NCBI RefSeq assembly: GCF_001467945.1
Contig: NZ_LNYQ01000013.1
Location: 1,709,910-1,773,909 of the forward strand
Reading direction: 5' to 3'
Source of the DNA: Legionella parisiensis
Lineage (GTDB): Bacteria > Pseudomonadota > Gammaproteobacteria > Legionellales > Legionellaceae
Length of the DNA: 64,000 nt
Part shown: positions 35,816-44,097 of the stretch, one piece after another
Numbering within the stretch: the first letter of the stretch is position 1
How the letters are laid out: the number at the start of each line of letters is the position of its first letter
Notes under the pieces: model-generated
What the model saw: only the letters and a program-made list of their open reading frames with translations
The model's database searches: none
What the model was told of the DNA's origin: nothing
Translations under genes and position numbers: made by a program

Positions 35816-36157
35816 GAGCCATTAGCCCCAATGCAAAACCAAGAAAATCACTGTTATAACCATTTATATCTGGTGGCATTAGTTATAATTTATTTACTAA
35901 TCGTTAATAGCGTTAAAAATAAAGCCACAACTATTCACTTAATATATTCACCTAAAAAAGGCATGCATGGCCCCTGAACGACTCGAGATATAATTGCATA
36001 TAACAACCGAACTGGTTTTATTGAACACAGAACCCCTATACAAAAATGCATACTAGATATAATTCATATGTCGCATTTTAGCCAATCTGAATAATATTCA
36101 CTTAATAACCACGCCTTAAAATGACTATTAAACATACACATTGAATAGGAGTCGATC
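35816..36157. other. Intergenic region, promoter side of the His-rich protein gene
   Basis: 342 AT-rich bases with no gene. TATTCACTTAATA-like words occur twice (about 35932-35945 and 36091-36103), which could be binding sites for one regulator; I cannot identify which. Confidence 0.4.
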
Positions 36158-37525
36158 ATGAATTCAAGAATAATACTTATCCGTTCTAAGAACCCGAATA
36201 AAATACACCAGAAAGGTCATCGCAAACATCATACTCAAAATCATAATTATCACCGCGAACATGACCATAATCATACACATGAGCAATCTAAAAAAAATGT
36301 AACAAAATTGAATTATGAAATGTTTCATAATTTTCGTTATAATCAACAATCCTGGATAAATAAATACAACAAAATCCTAGTTGATTCAAGGTTAGACTTA
36401 GCATTGGGATTGATTATAAATAATGTTTTGGATGCTCTTGGGGTTACTTCAGAAACTAAAGAAAAAGAAATATTTGAACGAATAATAAATGAACCCAATT
36501 TGCCGCTTAATCTAAATAGCGAGGGTTGGGTAACTCGCAGTTCGATTGAAAATAGTATCAATTACATGGTTAATAAAATAAAACTAGTGGAAGTTAAAGA
36601 GCAATTTCGGGACAAAACACAAATTAATCAACAAGAAAAGCTTGATATTTTTCAAAATAATTTTTCCAGGAAAGTGTTGGACTTATTACCGGATTTGTTG
36701 GTTGGGCAAACGGGAAATCTTAGGCATGGTTTTGTAGATAAATCTGTACAGGCCGCGTCGCTTAAAATATGCACATTACTTGTGATGCTCGATAATATAT
36801 ACTATGGCTGGGAAAACAATACCCAAAATGAAACTGAAGACCGTGCTAACCGTTCATTCAATTTTATTCTTATGGCTATAATTGTCATGGCGGTAATGTC
36901 ATTACTTACTTATTTAGCAGAAAAAAAAGCAGCAAATCGTAAAGAAGATTTAGAGAGTTTAAAAAATGACTATGACAAAACCATGAAAGAAGTAAAGCAT
37001 ATAAGAGCAACCATAAATAGCACAGAAGCAGTTGTTAAGGAAATCTATAAGCAAAAAGCTTCATATTTTTATGACGCGAAAATAAATAAAAAAGAAGCGC
37101 AACAAATAATCGTTAACATGTGTGATAGAAAAACACGAGATGAGGTATTAGATCGGTTTAATCAAGTTTTTGAGCGCGTTGGAGAGGATGAAATTTATTT
37201 AAGCACACTGCATAAATGCATCCGGTCGATTTTAAAAGGCGATTATGACACACACGATGAATTAGAATCCAAGTTAAATGATATTAAGAGCAATTTTGAA
37301 AACCTGCTTAAACTAACAAAAAGTGAGAAAGATCCAGCTAATATTATCTTGGCTGGCAAAGATTTTGCTTTTGGGTACCCGAAACATATTTCAAATAAAT
37401 GCACTGATTCCTTCTTTGGAATCAGATTTTTCGAACAGAAATCAACACGAGATCGATTTCTATTACGTGAATGTGAGGAAAACAATGAACTGGACCAACA
37501 CTATGATTATAGTTTTCAAGATTAG
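36158..37525 (+). CDS. Orphan His-rich, coiled-coil, single-helix membrane protein
   Basis: The 455-residue protein begins with a basic segment rich in histidine (residues 15-45: GHRKHHTQNHNYHREHDHNHTHE), which could bind zinc, nickel or copper. A helical region follows, then one membrane helix at about 227-248 (FNFILMAIIVMAVMSLLTYL) and a long charged helix (LESLKNDYDKTMKEVKHIRATI). No enzyme motif is seen. AATAGGAG precedes the ATG. The AT-rich base composition is like the rest of the island. It may be a translocated effector or a metal-sensing membrane protein; the sequence does not decide. Confidence 0.7.
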   Translation: MNSRIILIRSKNPNKIHQKGHRKHHTQNHNYHREHDHNHTHEQSKKNVTKLNYEMFHNFRYNQQSWINKYNKILVDSRLDLALGLIINNVLDALGVTSETKEKEIFERIINEPNLPLNLNSEGWVTRSSIENSINYMVNKIKLVEVKEQFRDKTQINQQEKLDIFQNNFSRKVLDLLPDLLVGQTGNLRHGFVDKSVQAASLKICTLLVMLDNIYYGWENNTQNETEDRANRSFNFILMAIIVMAVMSLLTYLAEKKAANRKEDLESLKNDYDKTMKEVKHIRATINSTEAVVKEIYKQKASYFYDAKINKKEAQQIIVNMCDRKTRDEVLDRFNQVFERVGEDEIYLSTLHKCIRSILKGDYDTHDELESKLNDIKSNFENLLKLTKSEKDPANIILAGKDFAFGYPKHISNKCTDSFFGIRFFEQKSTRDRFLLRECEENNELDQHYDYSFQD

Positions 37526-37553
37526 CTTGTAACTAATTAATCAATTCAGTATG

Positions 37554-37594
37554 ATGGTCAGAAATTGATTAGTCAAAAATTAATTTCTGACCAT
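37554..37594 (+). terminator. Hairpin terminator after the His-rich protein gene
   Basis: ATGGTCAGAAATT (37554-37566) pairs perfectly with AATTTCTGACCAT (37582-37594) across a 15-base loop, followed by ATTTTGACTT. It lies 28 bases after the stop and before a separate small gene. Confidence 0.7.
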
Positions 37595-37635
37595 ATTTTG
37601 ACTTGATTGTATTTTTCATTCACAGGGGGAATACC

Positions 37636-37833
37636 ATGCTTAAATGGTTACAGCAATATAATACTCACAACAAAGAAATAAAGGAAATTGACACAGAGTT
37701 TCGCAAGATGCATCAAGAAGAGCAGGAATCTGCAAAAAAATTTTATGAAACTCATAAAGAATTCTATACAAAGAAAACAGAAGACCCCACCGCTACTCAC
37801 GAAACATCGCCATTTTGCTTAAAACCCAAATAA
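37636..37833 (+). CDS. Small charged helical protein
   Basis: 65 residues from ATG 37636, which has a strong GGGGGA seven bases upstream; the frame opens 11 codons earlier without a site. The product is almost one amphipathic helix (HNKEIKEIDTEFRKMHQEEQESAKKFYETHKEF) and a short tail with one Cys. Not recognised. A clear ribosome site and the terminator before it suggest a real, separately made small protein, maybe a partner of the neighbouring orphan proteins. Confidence 0.55.
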   Translation: MLKWLQQYNTHNKEIKEIDTEFRKMHQEEQESAKKFYETHKEFYTKKTEDPTATHETSPFCLKPK

Positions 37834-37871
37834 TACTAATTCTATCAATTTAATTGAAATTGAGTCATGGT

Positions 37872-38251
37872 TCAAAAACACCGCATTTTATTGAATACTA
37901 GGCGAGCGAGGGGCAATGAAGTTGTATGCGGCGCATATCCTGATTTTTGCAAATCAAGCAGCTGAATGCCCCAAGTTTCATGATCGCGATGTTCCGCTTT
38001 GGCAATAAACGTACAGTATAGAGAATCTACATCCACTCCAGCTAAATTTCCTTCGCTACAATGAAATAGCTTATCAGCAGTAAGAACAACCTGATGAATG
38101 AAAGCCTTGGTTACGGGGATCTATAATAGAACGCCTCATTATTATCTTCTTCAAATGCTTGATTGGCTGCAAGAAGCGCTTTATCTCTTTGGGCATAAAA
38201 GGCCACGACTGCATTCATGAGTATTGGAAATGTGGGTGATGGTTTGCTCAT
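37872..38251 (-). pseudogene. Decayed gene, unknown family
   Basis: Minus-strand ATG at 38251 starts MSKPSPTFPILMNAVVAFYAQRDKALLAANQAFEEDNNEAFYYRSP and stops at 38111. After a frame change the text continues as VTKAFIHQVVLTADKLFHCSEGNLAGVDVDSLYCTFIAKAEHRDHETWG...SGYAPH to a stop at 37872. Both halves are clearly coding-like. One frameshift separates them. The family is not recognised. Relic within the island. Confidence 0.6.
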
Positions 38252-38656
38252 TGCGGATGGCTTTAAGCCCAATAATTCGTTTCATTGAGTTAGAAAGACA
38301 TTTGTCGTGGCACATTTTGTGAGTAGTTATTATTATGATTCTTCTTTTTATTTTAGTCGATAAACTATGTATCATACACCAACTCGTTGATCGATAACTG
38401 CTCTAAAACTCTCTATGCAAATTTATAAAAGTGTGTTCAGTAAGTTTGACTCATGTCGATTTTTGTTCCAGATCCTCGGACTCACCTAAACCTTTAAAGT
38501 CACAAAGCATATTTTCATATCAAATCGATCGACATAAGATGATTTTTAGACACAAAATGGCGATTTGGGGGCTATTTCCCTTTCCGGACACCATCTTACA
38601 CCCAGCATACTATACTTAGTGTATATAAATTTCACTAAAATCTCCTGGGTGTAATT
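38252..38656. other. Intergenic region before the FAD-ankyrin gene
   Basis: About 400 bases without a convincing gene. The minus-strand frame 38181-38375 overlaps the pseudogene and has no ribosome site. Just before the next gene, TTACACCCAG at 38593-38602 is answered by CTGGGTGTAA at 38644-38653: a 10-base inverted repeat, 41 bases apart, directly at the start codon of the 871-residue protein. Confidence 0.5.
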
Positions 38657-41272
38657 ATGAGAAGTGATAAGATTGAATATTTAGGCGAAGAAAATAAACC
38701 TCAATCAGAATATAAAGTAGTTATTGTTGGTATGGGGCCATCTGGGCTAATGGCAGCTTATCATGCACTTTGGGATGTTCAACAACACTCGCCACGTTTT
38801 TGCAATATTTTGATGATTGAAAAAAGAGCAGAAAAAGATTTAGCTTTACGGCCTCAGTATATCGTTTTAGATAATGATGCAAAAAAAAATCTCTTAAATA
38901 TGTTTGTCGCTGTTCTTGATGATGGTGATATTAAGTTTTTAAACAACATTTCTATTGCTCCGGAAATGAAGATAAGTAGTATACAAAGGTTTATCAAAAG
39001 GCGTATCGATGATCTAACAGATACATATACTTTTCTTCAAATTGATTACCGGTATCAAACTTTGCCTGTTGTATGTCAATTGGGAACTGGAACTATTACA
39101 CTTCATGATTTACATGAAGATGAGTACTCAGATGTAACATTCGAATATTTGATAGCTGCAGATGGTGCAAGAGCTGAGACACTAGATTTAGTCAATAGCA
39201 ACCTTAATAGAGAACAGCAAGTAATCAGGAAAACACCTAAAAAACTATCTTTCATGAATGATACATACCATATGGGTACCTTTGTTAGATTATCTATGAA
39301 TAATGGTGGTAGTTTAAGAGAAACTCTTCCAGAAAAAGAATTTCTAGCAGCGTATAAAAAACGCGGCCATTTTAATTTATTCAATACTAAAAAAACTGAT
39401 TTATTATACTTTTTACGGTTTGATAAAAACTCTTTGTATAAGAGCAATGAAAAGTATGTAAATTTTGGGTATATTGGTGAAATAGGAAGCAACCTATATC
39501 ATACTATTAAAGCTATTGATGATGAGCTTAAACAGATAGACGATAATCTAAAAATAATAGATTCAGAAATAAAGGCTCTATTCGAATCTATATCTGAGAT
39601 AGATAAGAAACTTAAGAGAAATGATTTAGATGAAGAAAATAAGAAATTGCTAAAAGATATTAAAGAAGATGCAAAACAACAGATTGCATTATTAACGGAG
39701 CAAAAAATTCATCTGGTAGTTGCTAGAAAAAATTTAAATGATGTCAAAGAGGCTACAGTCATTGAAAAAGTGAAATCTGATGTGGCTACTAAGTTGAAAA
39801 TAGGTGAAGATGAAATAAACATTACATTTACAAAAAGTAGGTCTAATCCCAACAAAGATAAACTCAAAATAACAACCTTTAAAGGTGACAGCCAACTATG
39901 TAATAAAGCTCATGTAAGTCTTAACAAACATTATATTGTGTTAATTGGGGATTCGTTTTTTACACCATTATACCCTCTTGGACACGGATTAAATGATAGT
40001 TTTCGTGCGGCCGAATCACTTGGAATATGTATTGAAGGTTTAGCATCATTAGATGGCTATGATGACTTGTTAAAAAAACAAGCCAAATCTAGAATTGATA
40101 ATATGAGCTCTATAAGAATAGGTTCTTCAGTTCTTACTACTAAGCTAAATAATATCTTTTTTGCTAATGCTCTAGAAGAAGGGGTTCAGGGATATTCATA
40201 TGAAAATCAAATTAAGATAGATGGTTCATTCTTTGAAAATGAAATATTGTTTTCTGATACCTCCAAAGATTATGAACCTAGAATTAAGAAATATTTTGCA
40301 GATAAACTCAATAAACTTAATGAAATCATGCAACTCGCTATAGATAATCCAGATCTTGACTTAAGTTATATCTACCGTGAACTTAGTGACGAAGTTCAGA
40401 AATTAAATGATATATGCGAAAATAATCGTATGATTGTTGCTTCTGCTAAAGACTATATTTTAATGGGTTTAGACTCAACTATAGTATCACTTAATAATTT
40501 TAATGAAACTTTGCTGCGTGATAGGAATATCGAAGAACCAAAATATTATGAAAATCATGCACGTATATTAAAAGATTTGCTTTCTCTAAAAGAGTTCATT
40601 AGGGCGCAATCGGATGAAATAAATGAAAAATACATGGACTATATTTCAAACTTACCAGATGAAGATATAAATAAAAAAGATAAAAATGGTAAAACCCCAC
40701 TATATTATGCCATTACTTTAAATAATACCGGGGCTGTAAAATTGTTACTCGAACGGGGAGCAGATATTAATCTTTATTTCGATGATAAGGACTTCATTAA
40801 GAACATTCCACTTAAAAATCTAGAATTGCTTCGTATTTTAATAGAAGCAGGACATGATCCATTTGCAGAACAGAATTATGAAGATCCGGTTATTATACCA
40901 ATTAATACTATTTTAAATAACCGTTATCCAGATGGGTTGATCTATGCCTGTAATTGTTTTCTCTTGTATTTTGAATATCCGGCATTGAATGTGAGTCAAG
41001 AATGTCTCAATGAGTTTATTGATTGTATTCAAGTGTTGAAACAAGATGAAGAGCTCTACCGGAATTATCTTGAAAAGATTAAGCCTAATCTACTTGTTTT
41101 TTTTAACAGCATTGTAATGAACAAAACTAATCATGATATAGAAGATCTCGAGGGAAAAATCATTGCTTTTATGAATAACGAGGAACACGATCTTGAGGAT
41201 TTACATAATTTATTTATTGACGAGGTGAGTAAACGCATAGAGGATGTTTCATCCACGATGAAAATGCAGTAA
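38657..41272 (+). CDS. FAD-dependent monooxygenase-like protein with inserted coiled coil and ankyrin repeats
   Basis: The 871-residue protein has an N-terminal FAD Rossmann motif (VVIVGMGPSG, residues 21-30), the ribose-binding acid in MIEKRAEK, the second flavin motif AADGARAET (167-175) and the third, GDSFFTPLYPLGHGLNDSF (431-449), in the order of class A flavin hydroxylases. Between the last two a charged coiled coil is inserted (about 284-365: LKQIDDNLKIIDSEIKALF). After a helical linker come two to three ankyrin repeats (about 672-760: NGKTPLYYAITLNNTGAVKLLLERGADIN). Ankyrin repeats on an enzyme suggest a role on host proteins, so a Dot/Icm effector is plausible but unproven. Low GC, located on the tRNA-Arg island. 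Single gene; the start codon lies at an inverted repeat. Confidence 0.85.
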   Translation: MRSDKIEYLGEENKPQSEYKVVIVGMGPSGLMAAYHALWDVQQHSPRFCNILMIEKRAEKDLALRPQYIVLDNDAKKNLLNMFVAVLDDGDIKFLNNISIAPEMKISSIQRFIKRRIDDLTDTYTFLQIDYRYQTLPVVCQLGTGTITLHDLHEDEYSDVTFEYLIAADGARAETLDLVNSNLNREQQVIRKTPKKLSFMNDTYHMGTFVRLSMNNGGSLRETLPEKEFLAAYKKRGHFNLFNTKKTDLLYFLRFDKNSLYKSNEKYVNFGYIGEIGSNLYHTIKAIDDELKQIDDNLKIIDSEIKALFESISEIDKKLKRNDLDEENKKLLKDIKEDAKQQIALLTEQKIHLVVARKNLNDVKEATVIEKVKSDVATKLKIGEDEINITFTKSRSNPNKDKLKITTFKGDSQLCNKAHVSLNKHYIVLIGDSFFTPLYPLGHGLNDSFRAAESLGICIEGLASLDGYDDLLKKQAKSRIDNMSSIRIGSSVLTTKLNNIFFANALEEGVQGYSYENQIKIDGSFFENEILFSDTSKDYEPRIKKYFADKLNKLNEIMQLAIDNPDLDLSYIYRELSDEVQKLNDICENNRMIVASAKDYILMGLDSTIVSLNNFNETLLRDRNIEEPKYYENHARILKDLLSLKEFIRAQSDEINEKYMDYISNLPDEDINKKDKNGKTPLYYAITLNNTGAVKLLLERGADINLYFDDKDFIKNIPLKNLELLRILIEAGHDPFAEQNYEDPVIIPINTILNNRYPDGLIYACNCFLLYFEYPALNVSQECLNEFIDCIQVLKQDEELYRNYLEKIKPNLLVFFNSIVMNKTNHDIEDLEGKIIAFMNNEEHDLEDLHNLFIDEVSKRIEDVSSTMKMQ

Positions 41273-41568
41273 TTGCTTAGAAGGTATGCTGTGTGAATTC
41301 CGACGTGGTCACGTCAGCCAAGGAGGGTCGAATACCGGGGCCTATACTCCCAGATAGCCTTAAAGGCCGGGTGTTTTTCCGCAGGGAAAATATAAGGCAT
41401 CCGAAACGCTTAACCATGCCAATCACCTTCTCGTTCAAAACACACTCGCTAGATAGTTCACGATTTTTCTTTTTATAAAGAAAACAGAAGAAAAAAGGAG
41501 GCGTATGCTAGCTGAAGGATTCAGTTTTATCTATCTTCTTGTAAAATAACTCTATAGTATCTATTTAT
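41273..41568. other. Intergenic region, locally GC-richer
   Basis: Nearly 300 bases between convergent genes. A 61-codon GTG frame at 41293-41478 has no ribosome site and no recognisable product. The stretch 41300-41420 is richer in GC than the island genes, so it may derive from another source. No function assigned. Confidence 0.4.
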
Positions 41569-42933
41569 TCAACAACGGCGTAAGCTTTCAACATTCTCTT
41601 GAGAAAGTGTCAAATCTTTTATTTCTAATTGTACCGTATTCGCAATGATTTCCATTAGTTTGCATTCGGCATTTTCAGGATTGCAAATATCAAGTAAGAT
41701 CTTCCTGAATAAGTATTGCTCCTCATTATCATACCCCAAAGCAATATTAATAGACTTTATGAGTTCTTGACGATCGCAATCATTGATTAACTCTCTTATC
41801 TTCCAGCCATCTTCGATTTGTAGGACTGGTGCAAGTCCTTGATGCATCATGTTGCCTAAATCCAATACAGATTTGAGCACACTCGAATTAAGTTGCTCCA
41901 GTATTACTTCGAGATTACTCAAGCTTGAAATTTTGGCGAGTCTTTTATTGCATTCAGCTTCAAGTTTTATCATCTCCTCCTTAGAGTAACCAAGGTAAAA
42001 CTGCTCTGCAACCTTCTCATAAGGATCTTCATCATTCTCAGGGTTTTCCTTCGCATTTTTAAGCGCTTCGTATACCATTCGTGTACTTTGAAAATCTAAT
42101 TTATTATTATTATTATCCTCAAGTAAGCTTTTTCCAGTCATATAAAGGGCCCCAAGTTGTTGTAGATAAGGTAAGTATTGTTGATTATTTTCTGATAATG
42201 GCCACTTTTCTTTATTTAGATTTATTAACATTCGAAGAAAATTAACTTCACTACATAATGTTTGAAAAGTATTATTTAGAACTAAAGTGTCAGAACTATG
42301 AAATTTCTTCAATAGAAATTCATCTAAAATATCTTTTGTAATAAAATCAATTGGGTTTTCCAAAAGGTCATCAAGGCTAGATGTGACATCAAAGGTTACA
42401 AACTCATACTCAGGATGAACTCTATCCAAGTACTCTTTACATATTCCATAGATATTTTGTGCTAGAACTTCAGGGTCGTTTAAATTAAAAAGACATGTAA
42501 ACTCTCTGATCTCTGCTCCTCTTGTAGGAATCATTATTTTACCATCTTCTATGATTTTTGAAATATTCACTCCTGTCCATGCTAAGTGCTTTCCATCCGG
42601 AGATCGAACTATTTCGGTGTTTACTAGTTTTAAGTAATTTTCATCCAAAGAGTGGACAAACTCTGTGTTTAGCGTAAAGAATTCTCTTTCTCGCTCTAGT
42701 GGTTGCACCCATTTGGTTAGCCATTCCCGATAATTTTCATTGTTCCCCATAGCTGATAGGAAAACATGGTATATTCCCCCCATTTTTGAACTTAAAAATC
42801 GATTTGCCCACACTGCTCCCATAAGTTCAAGTTCTGCTAGAGTTTCCTTATACTTCTTTTGCTTCTCTAAGTCATTATTAAGGTCTTCAATTTGTTGGTA
42901 AAGCGTCATTGATTTTTGTATAAAGTCAAACAT
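41569..42933 (-). CDS. Orphan helical protein, effector candidate
   Basis: 454 residues from ATG 42933, which has GGGGG four bases upstream (the TTG four codons earlier would put that site inside the gene). The N-terminus is a coiled coil (YQQIEDLNNDLEKQKKYKETLAELELMG). The rest is mostly helical with many Asn, Glu and Leu residues and no membrane segment or catalytic motif that I recognise. Large, cytosolic, lineage-specific coiled-coil proteins in AT-rich islands are often type IV effectors in Legionella, which is an inference. A short frame with a good ribosome site overlaps its start (42906-43019). Confidence 0.7.
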   Translation of the reverse strand: MFDFIQKSMTLYQQIEDLNNDLEKQKKYKETLAELELMGAVWANRFLSSKMGGIYHVFLSAMGNNENYREWLTKWVQPLEREREFFTLNTEFVHSLDENYLKLVNTEIVRSPDGKHLAWTGVNISKIIEDGKIMIPTRGAEIREFTCLFNLNDPEVLAQNIYGICKEYLDRVHPEYEFVTFDVTSSLDDLLENPIDFITKDILDEFLLKKFHSSDTLVLNNTFQTLCSEVNFLRMLINLNKEKWPLSENNQQYLPYLQQLGALYMTGKSLLEDNNNNKLDFQSTRMVYEALKNAKENPENDEDPYEKVAEQFYLGYSKEEMIKLEAECNKRLAKISSLSNLEVILEQLNSSVLKSVLDLGNMMHQGLAPVLQIEDGWKIRELINDCDRQELIKSINIALGYDNEEQYLFRKILLDICNPENAECKLMEIIANTVQLEIKDLTLSQENVESLRRC

Positions 42934-43019
42934 GAACCCCCACAAATAAGAATAGGATGTATTTTACTGTCCGTTTCTTTTGCTGGTATTTGTTTATCAG
43001 TATAGTTGATAAAATTCAT
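42906..43019 (-). CDS. Possible 37-codon leader peptide overlapping the start of the effector-like gene
   Basis: ATG 43019 has AGAGGA five bases upstream, a better site than that of the large gene. It encodes MNFINYTDKQIPAKETDSK and continues 18 more codons, ending at 42906, 25 bases inside the large gene in another frame. Its stop would leave ribosomes close to ATG 42933, so it might be a leader for coupled translation. Alternatively it is the true N-terminus of the large protein cut off by a recent frameshift. Confidence 0.35.
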   Translation of the reverse strand: MNFINYTDKQIPAKETDSKIHPILICGGSCLTLYKNQ

Positions 43020-43217
43020 TGATTCCTCTCCGCCAACCAATCTTGTCTTCCTTTTGCGTTTCGCCGAGATAGTAGCGTTAGGAGCTTCATATACGTGTAG
43101 CAGATTTGTAACAAAGTGTAATATAACTATAGTTATTTCAAGCAGTTCTAGACAGTAATTGCTAAATTGTTACATCGCAAGCTGCTGATTTTATTATATT
43201 TTAATCTTGATCAACTT

Positions 43218-43267
43218 GGCTGCGAACCAGGGGGTCGGAGGTTCGAATCCCTCAGGGCGCGCCATTT
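43218..43267 (+). repeat. Right attachment-site candidate: partial tRNA-Arg copy
   Basis: Repeats 32141-32190 with three differences. One changes the anticodon from ACG to GCG, so the copy came from a different tRNA-Arg 3' end, not from simple duplication of this gene. The 5' half of a tRNA is absent, so it is not functional. It forms the right border of an 11-kb island. Confidence 0.8.
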
Positions 43268-43355
43268 AAACCAGTAGGATCAGGGAGTTAAGTTCCTTGT
43301 TGTAAAGACTAAAAAAAGTACTGTAGCAAATTTGTAACACTTTTTTAAAATCCTA

Positions 43356-43472
43356 CTATATTATGACTCCTCTTTTCAAACCTAACGAATTAATTCGGTT
43401 AGCTGCACCCCTCAATAGATCCCCAGATAAGTGCGTATAACGCAAAAGCATCTCAAAGCTGGACCATCCACC
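43356..43472 (-). pseudogene. Tyrosine integrase remnant (C-terminal end)
   Basis: A 38-codon open stretch ends at 43356 and reads GGWSSFEMLLRYTHLSGDLL followed by RGAANRINSL. This is the C-terminal box of phage-type integrases (GGWSSFEMVLRYAHLS), with the catalytic Tyr in RYTHLS. Upstream (to about 43540) the frame is broken by stops, and the Arg and His of the active site are not recognisable. It lies 89 bases from the tRNA-Arg copy, with its 3' end toward it, as expected for an integrase beside its attachment site. Inactive. Confidence 0.8.
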
Positions 43473-43543
43473 AAAATGTCACTAACTGGTAAATATTGCT
43501 CGTCAACAGCTGGACTCACAAACCCTACAAAGAACGCGAGTAA

Positions 43544-43663
43544 ACTGTCCAGGAGATATGTAAGATGATTGAAATTTCAAAGCCTACACTCTATCAATAT
43601 TTACGCGAAGCTGAGCTAGATAGTAATAAAACTATCACTTCTTATGCAATAATGAATGTTTAG
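43544..43663 (+). pseudogene. Serine-resolvase-like helix-turn-helix remnant
   Basis: Open from 43544, the plus strand reads TVQEICKMIEISKPTLYQYL followed by REAELDSNKT, then ends at 43663. The pattern EICKMIEISKPTLYQYLR matches the C-terminal helix-turn-helix of Tn3-type resolvases and DNA invertases. The catalytic serine domain is missing. It may belong to the same decayed mobile element as the integrase scrap. Confidence 0.5.
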
Positions 43664-43698
43664 GCATAACATGTAAAATTTGAAGAAGGTAATTATAT

Positions 43699-44088
43699 AT
43701 GAAATTTGGACATACTATTATTTATGTTACAGATGTAAAGGCGTCATTGTCTTTTTTCGAAAAAGCATTTGGTTTAAAAACTCGTTTTATCCATGAATCT
43801 GGATATGGAGAATTAGAAACAGGTGAAACTACCCTGGCTTTTGCTTCTCACGATTTAGGATCAAGCAATCTTTCTAGTGGTTACATAGCTGGAGACAAAT
43901 CTATTAAACCACTTGGGGTGGAAATTGCCTTAATTACTGACTCGGTTATCCAGGCACATGCTCATGCTGTAGCCGTAGGTGCAACGTCTCTTCTAGAACC
44001 CTTAGTAAAACCTTGGGGACAAACAATATCTTATATTCGTTGTCCAGACGGCACTTTAGTTGAACTATGCTCACCCTTATTAACCTAG
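43699..44088 (+). CDS. VOC-superfamily (glyoxalase/bleomycin-resistance-like) protein
   Basis: The 129-residue protein consists of one vicinal-oxygen-chelate unit pair: MKFGHTIIYVTDVKASLSFFEKAFG at the start and IRCPDGTLVELCSPL at the end, with candidate metal ligands His5, Glu in ESGYGELETGE and Glu in LVELCSP. The family includes glyoxalases, dioxygenases and resistance proteins; the substrate is not evident. GAAGG lies before the ATG. A TfoX-like gene follows after nine bases. Confidence 0.85.
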   Translation: MKFGHTIIYVTDVKASLSFFEKAFGLKTRFIHESGYGELETGETTLAFASHDLGSSNLSSGYIAGDKSIKPLGVEIALITDSVIQAHAHAVAVGATSLLEPLVKPWGQTISYIRCPDGTLVELCSPLLT

Positions 44089-44097
44089 GAATTTGTA

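Noticed and set aside
41293..41478. 61-codon GTG frame after the FAD-ankyrin gene
   Set aside because: No ribosome site, no similarity recognised; only its higher GC content is notable.
43019..43036. CTCTCCGCCA resembling the 3' end of tRNA-Ser
   Set aside because: Only about ten bases match and no further part of the T-arm is similar; chance cannot be excluded, so it is not called an attachment site.
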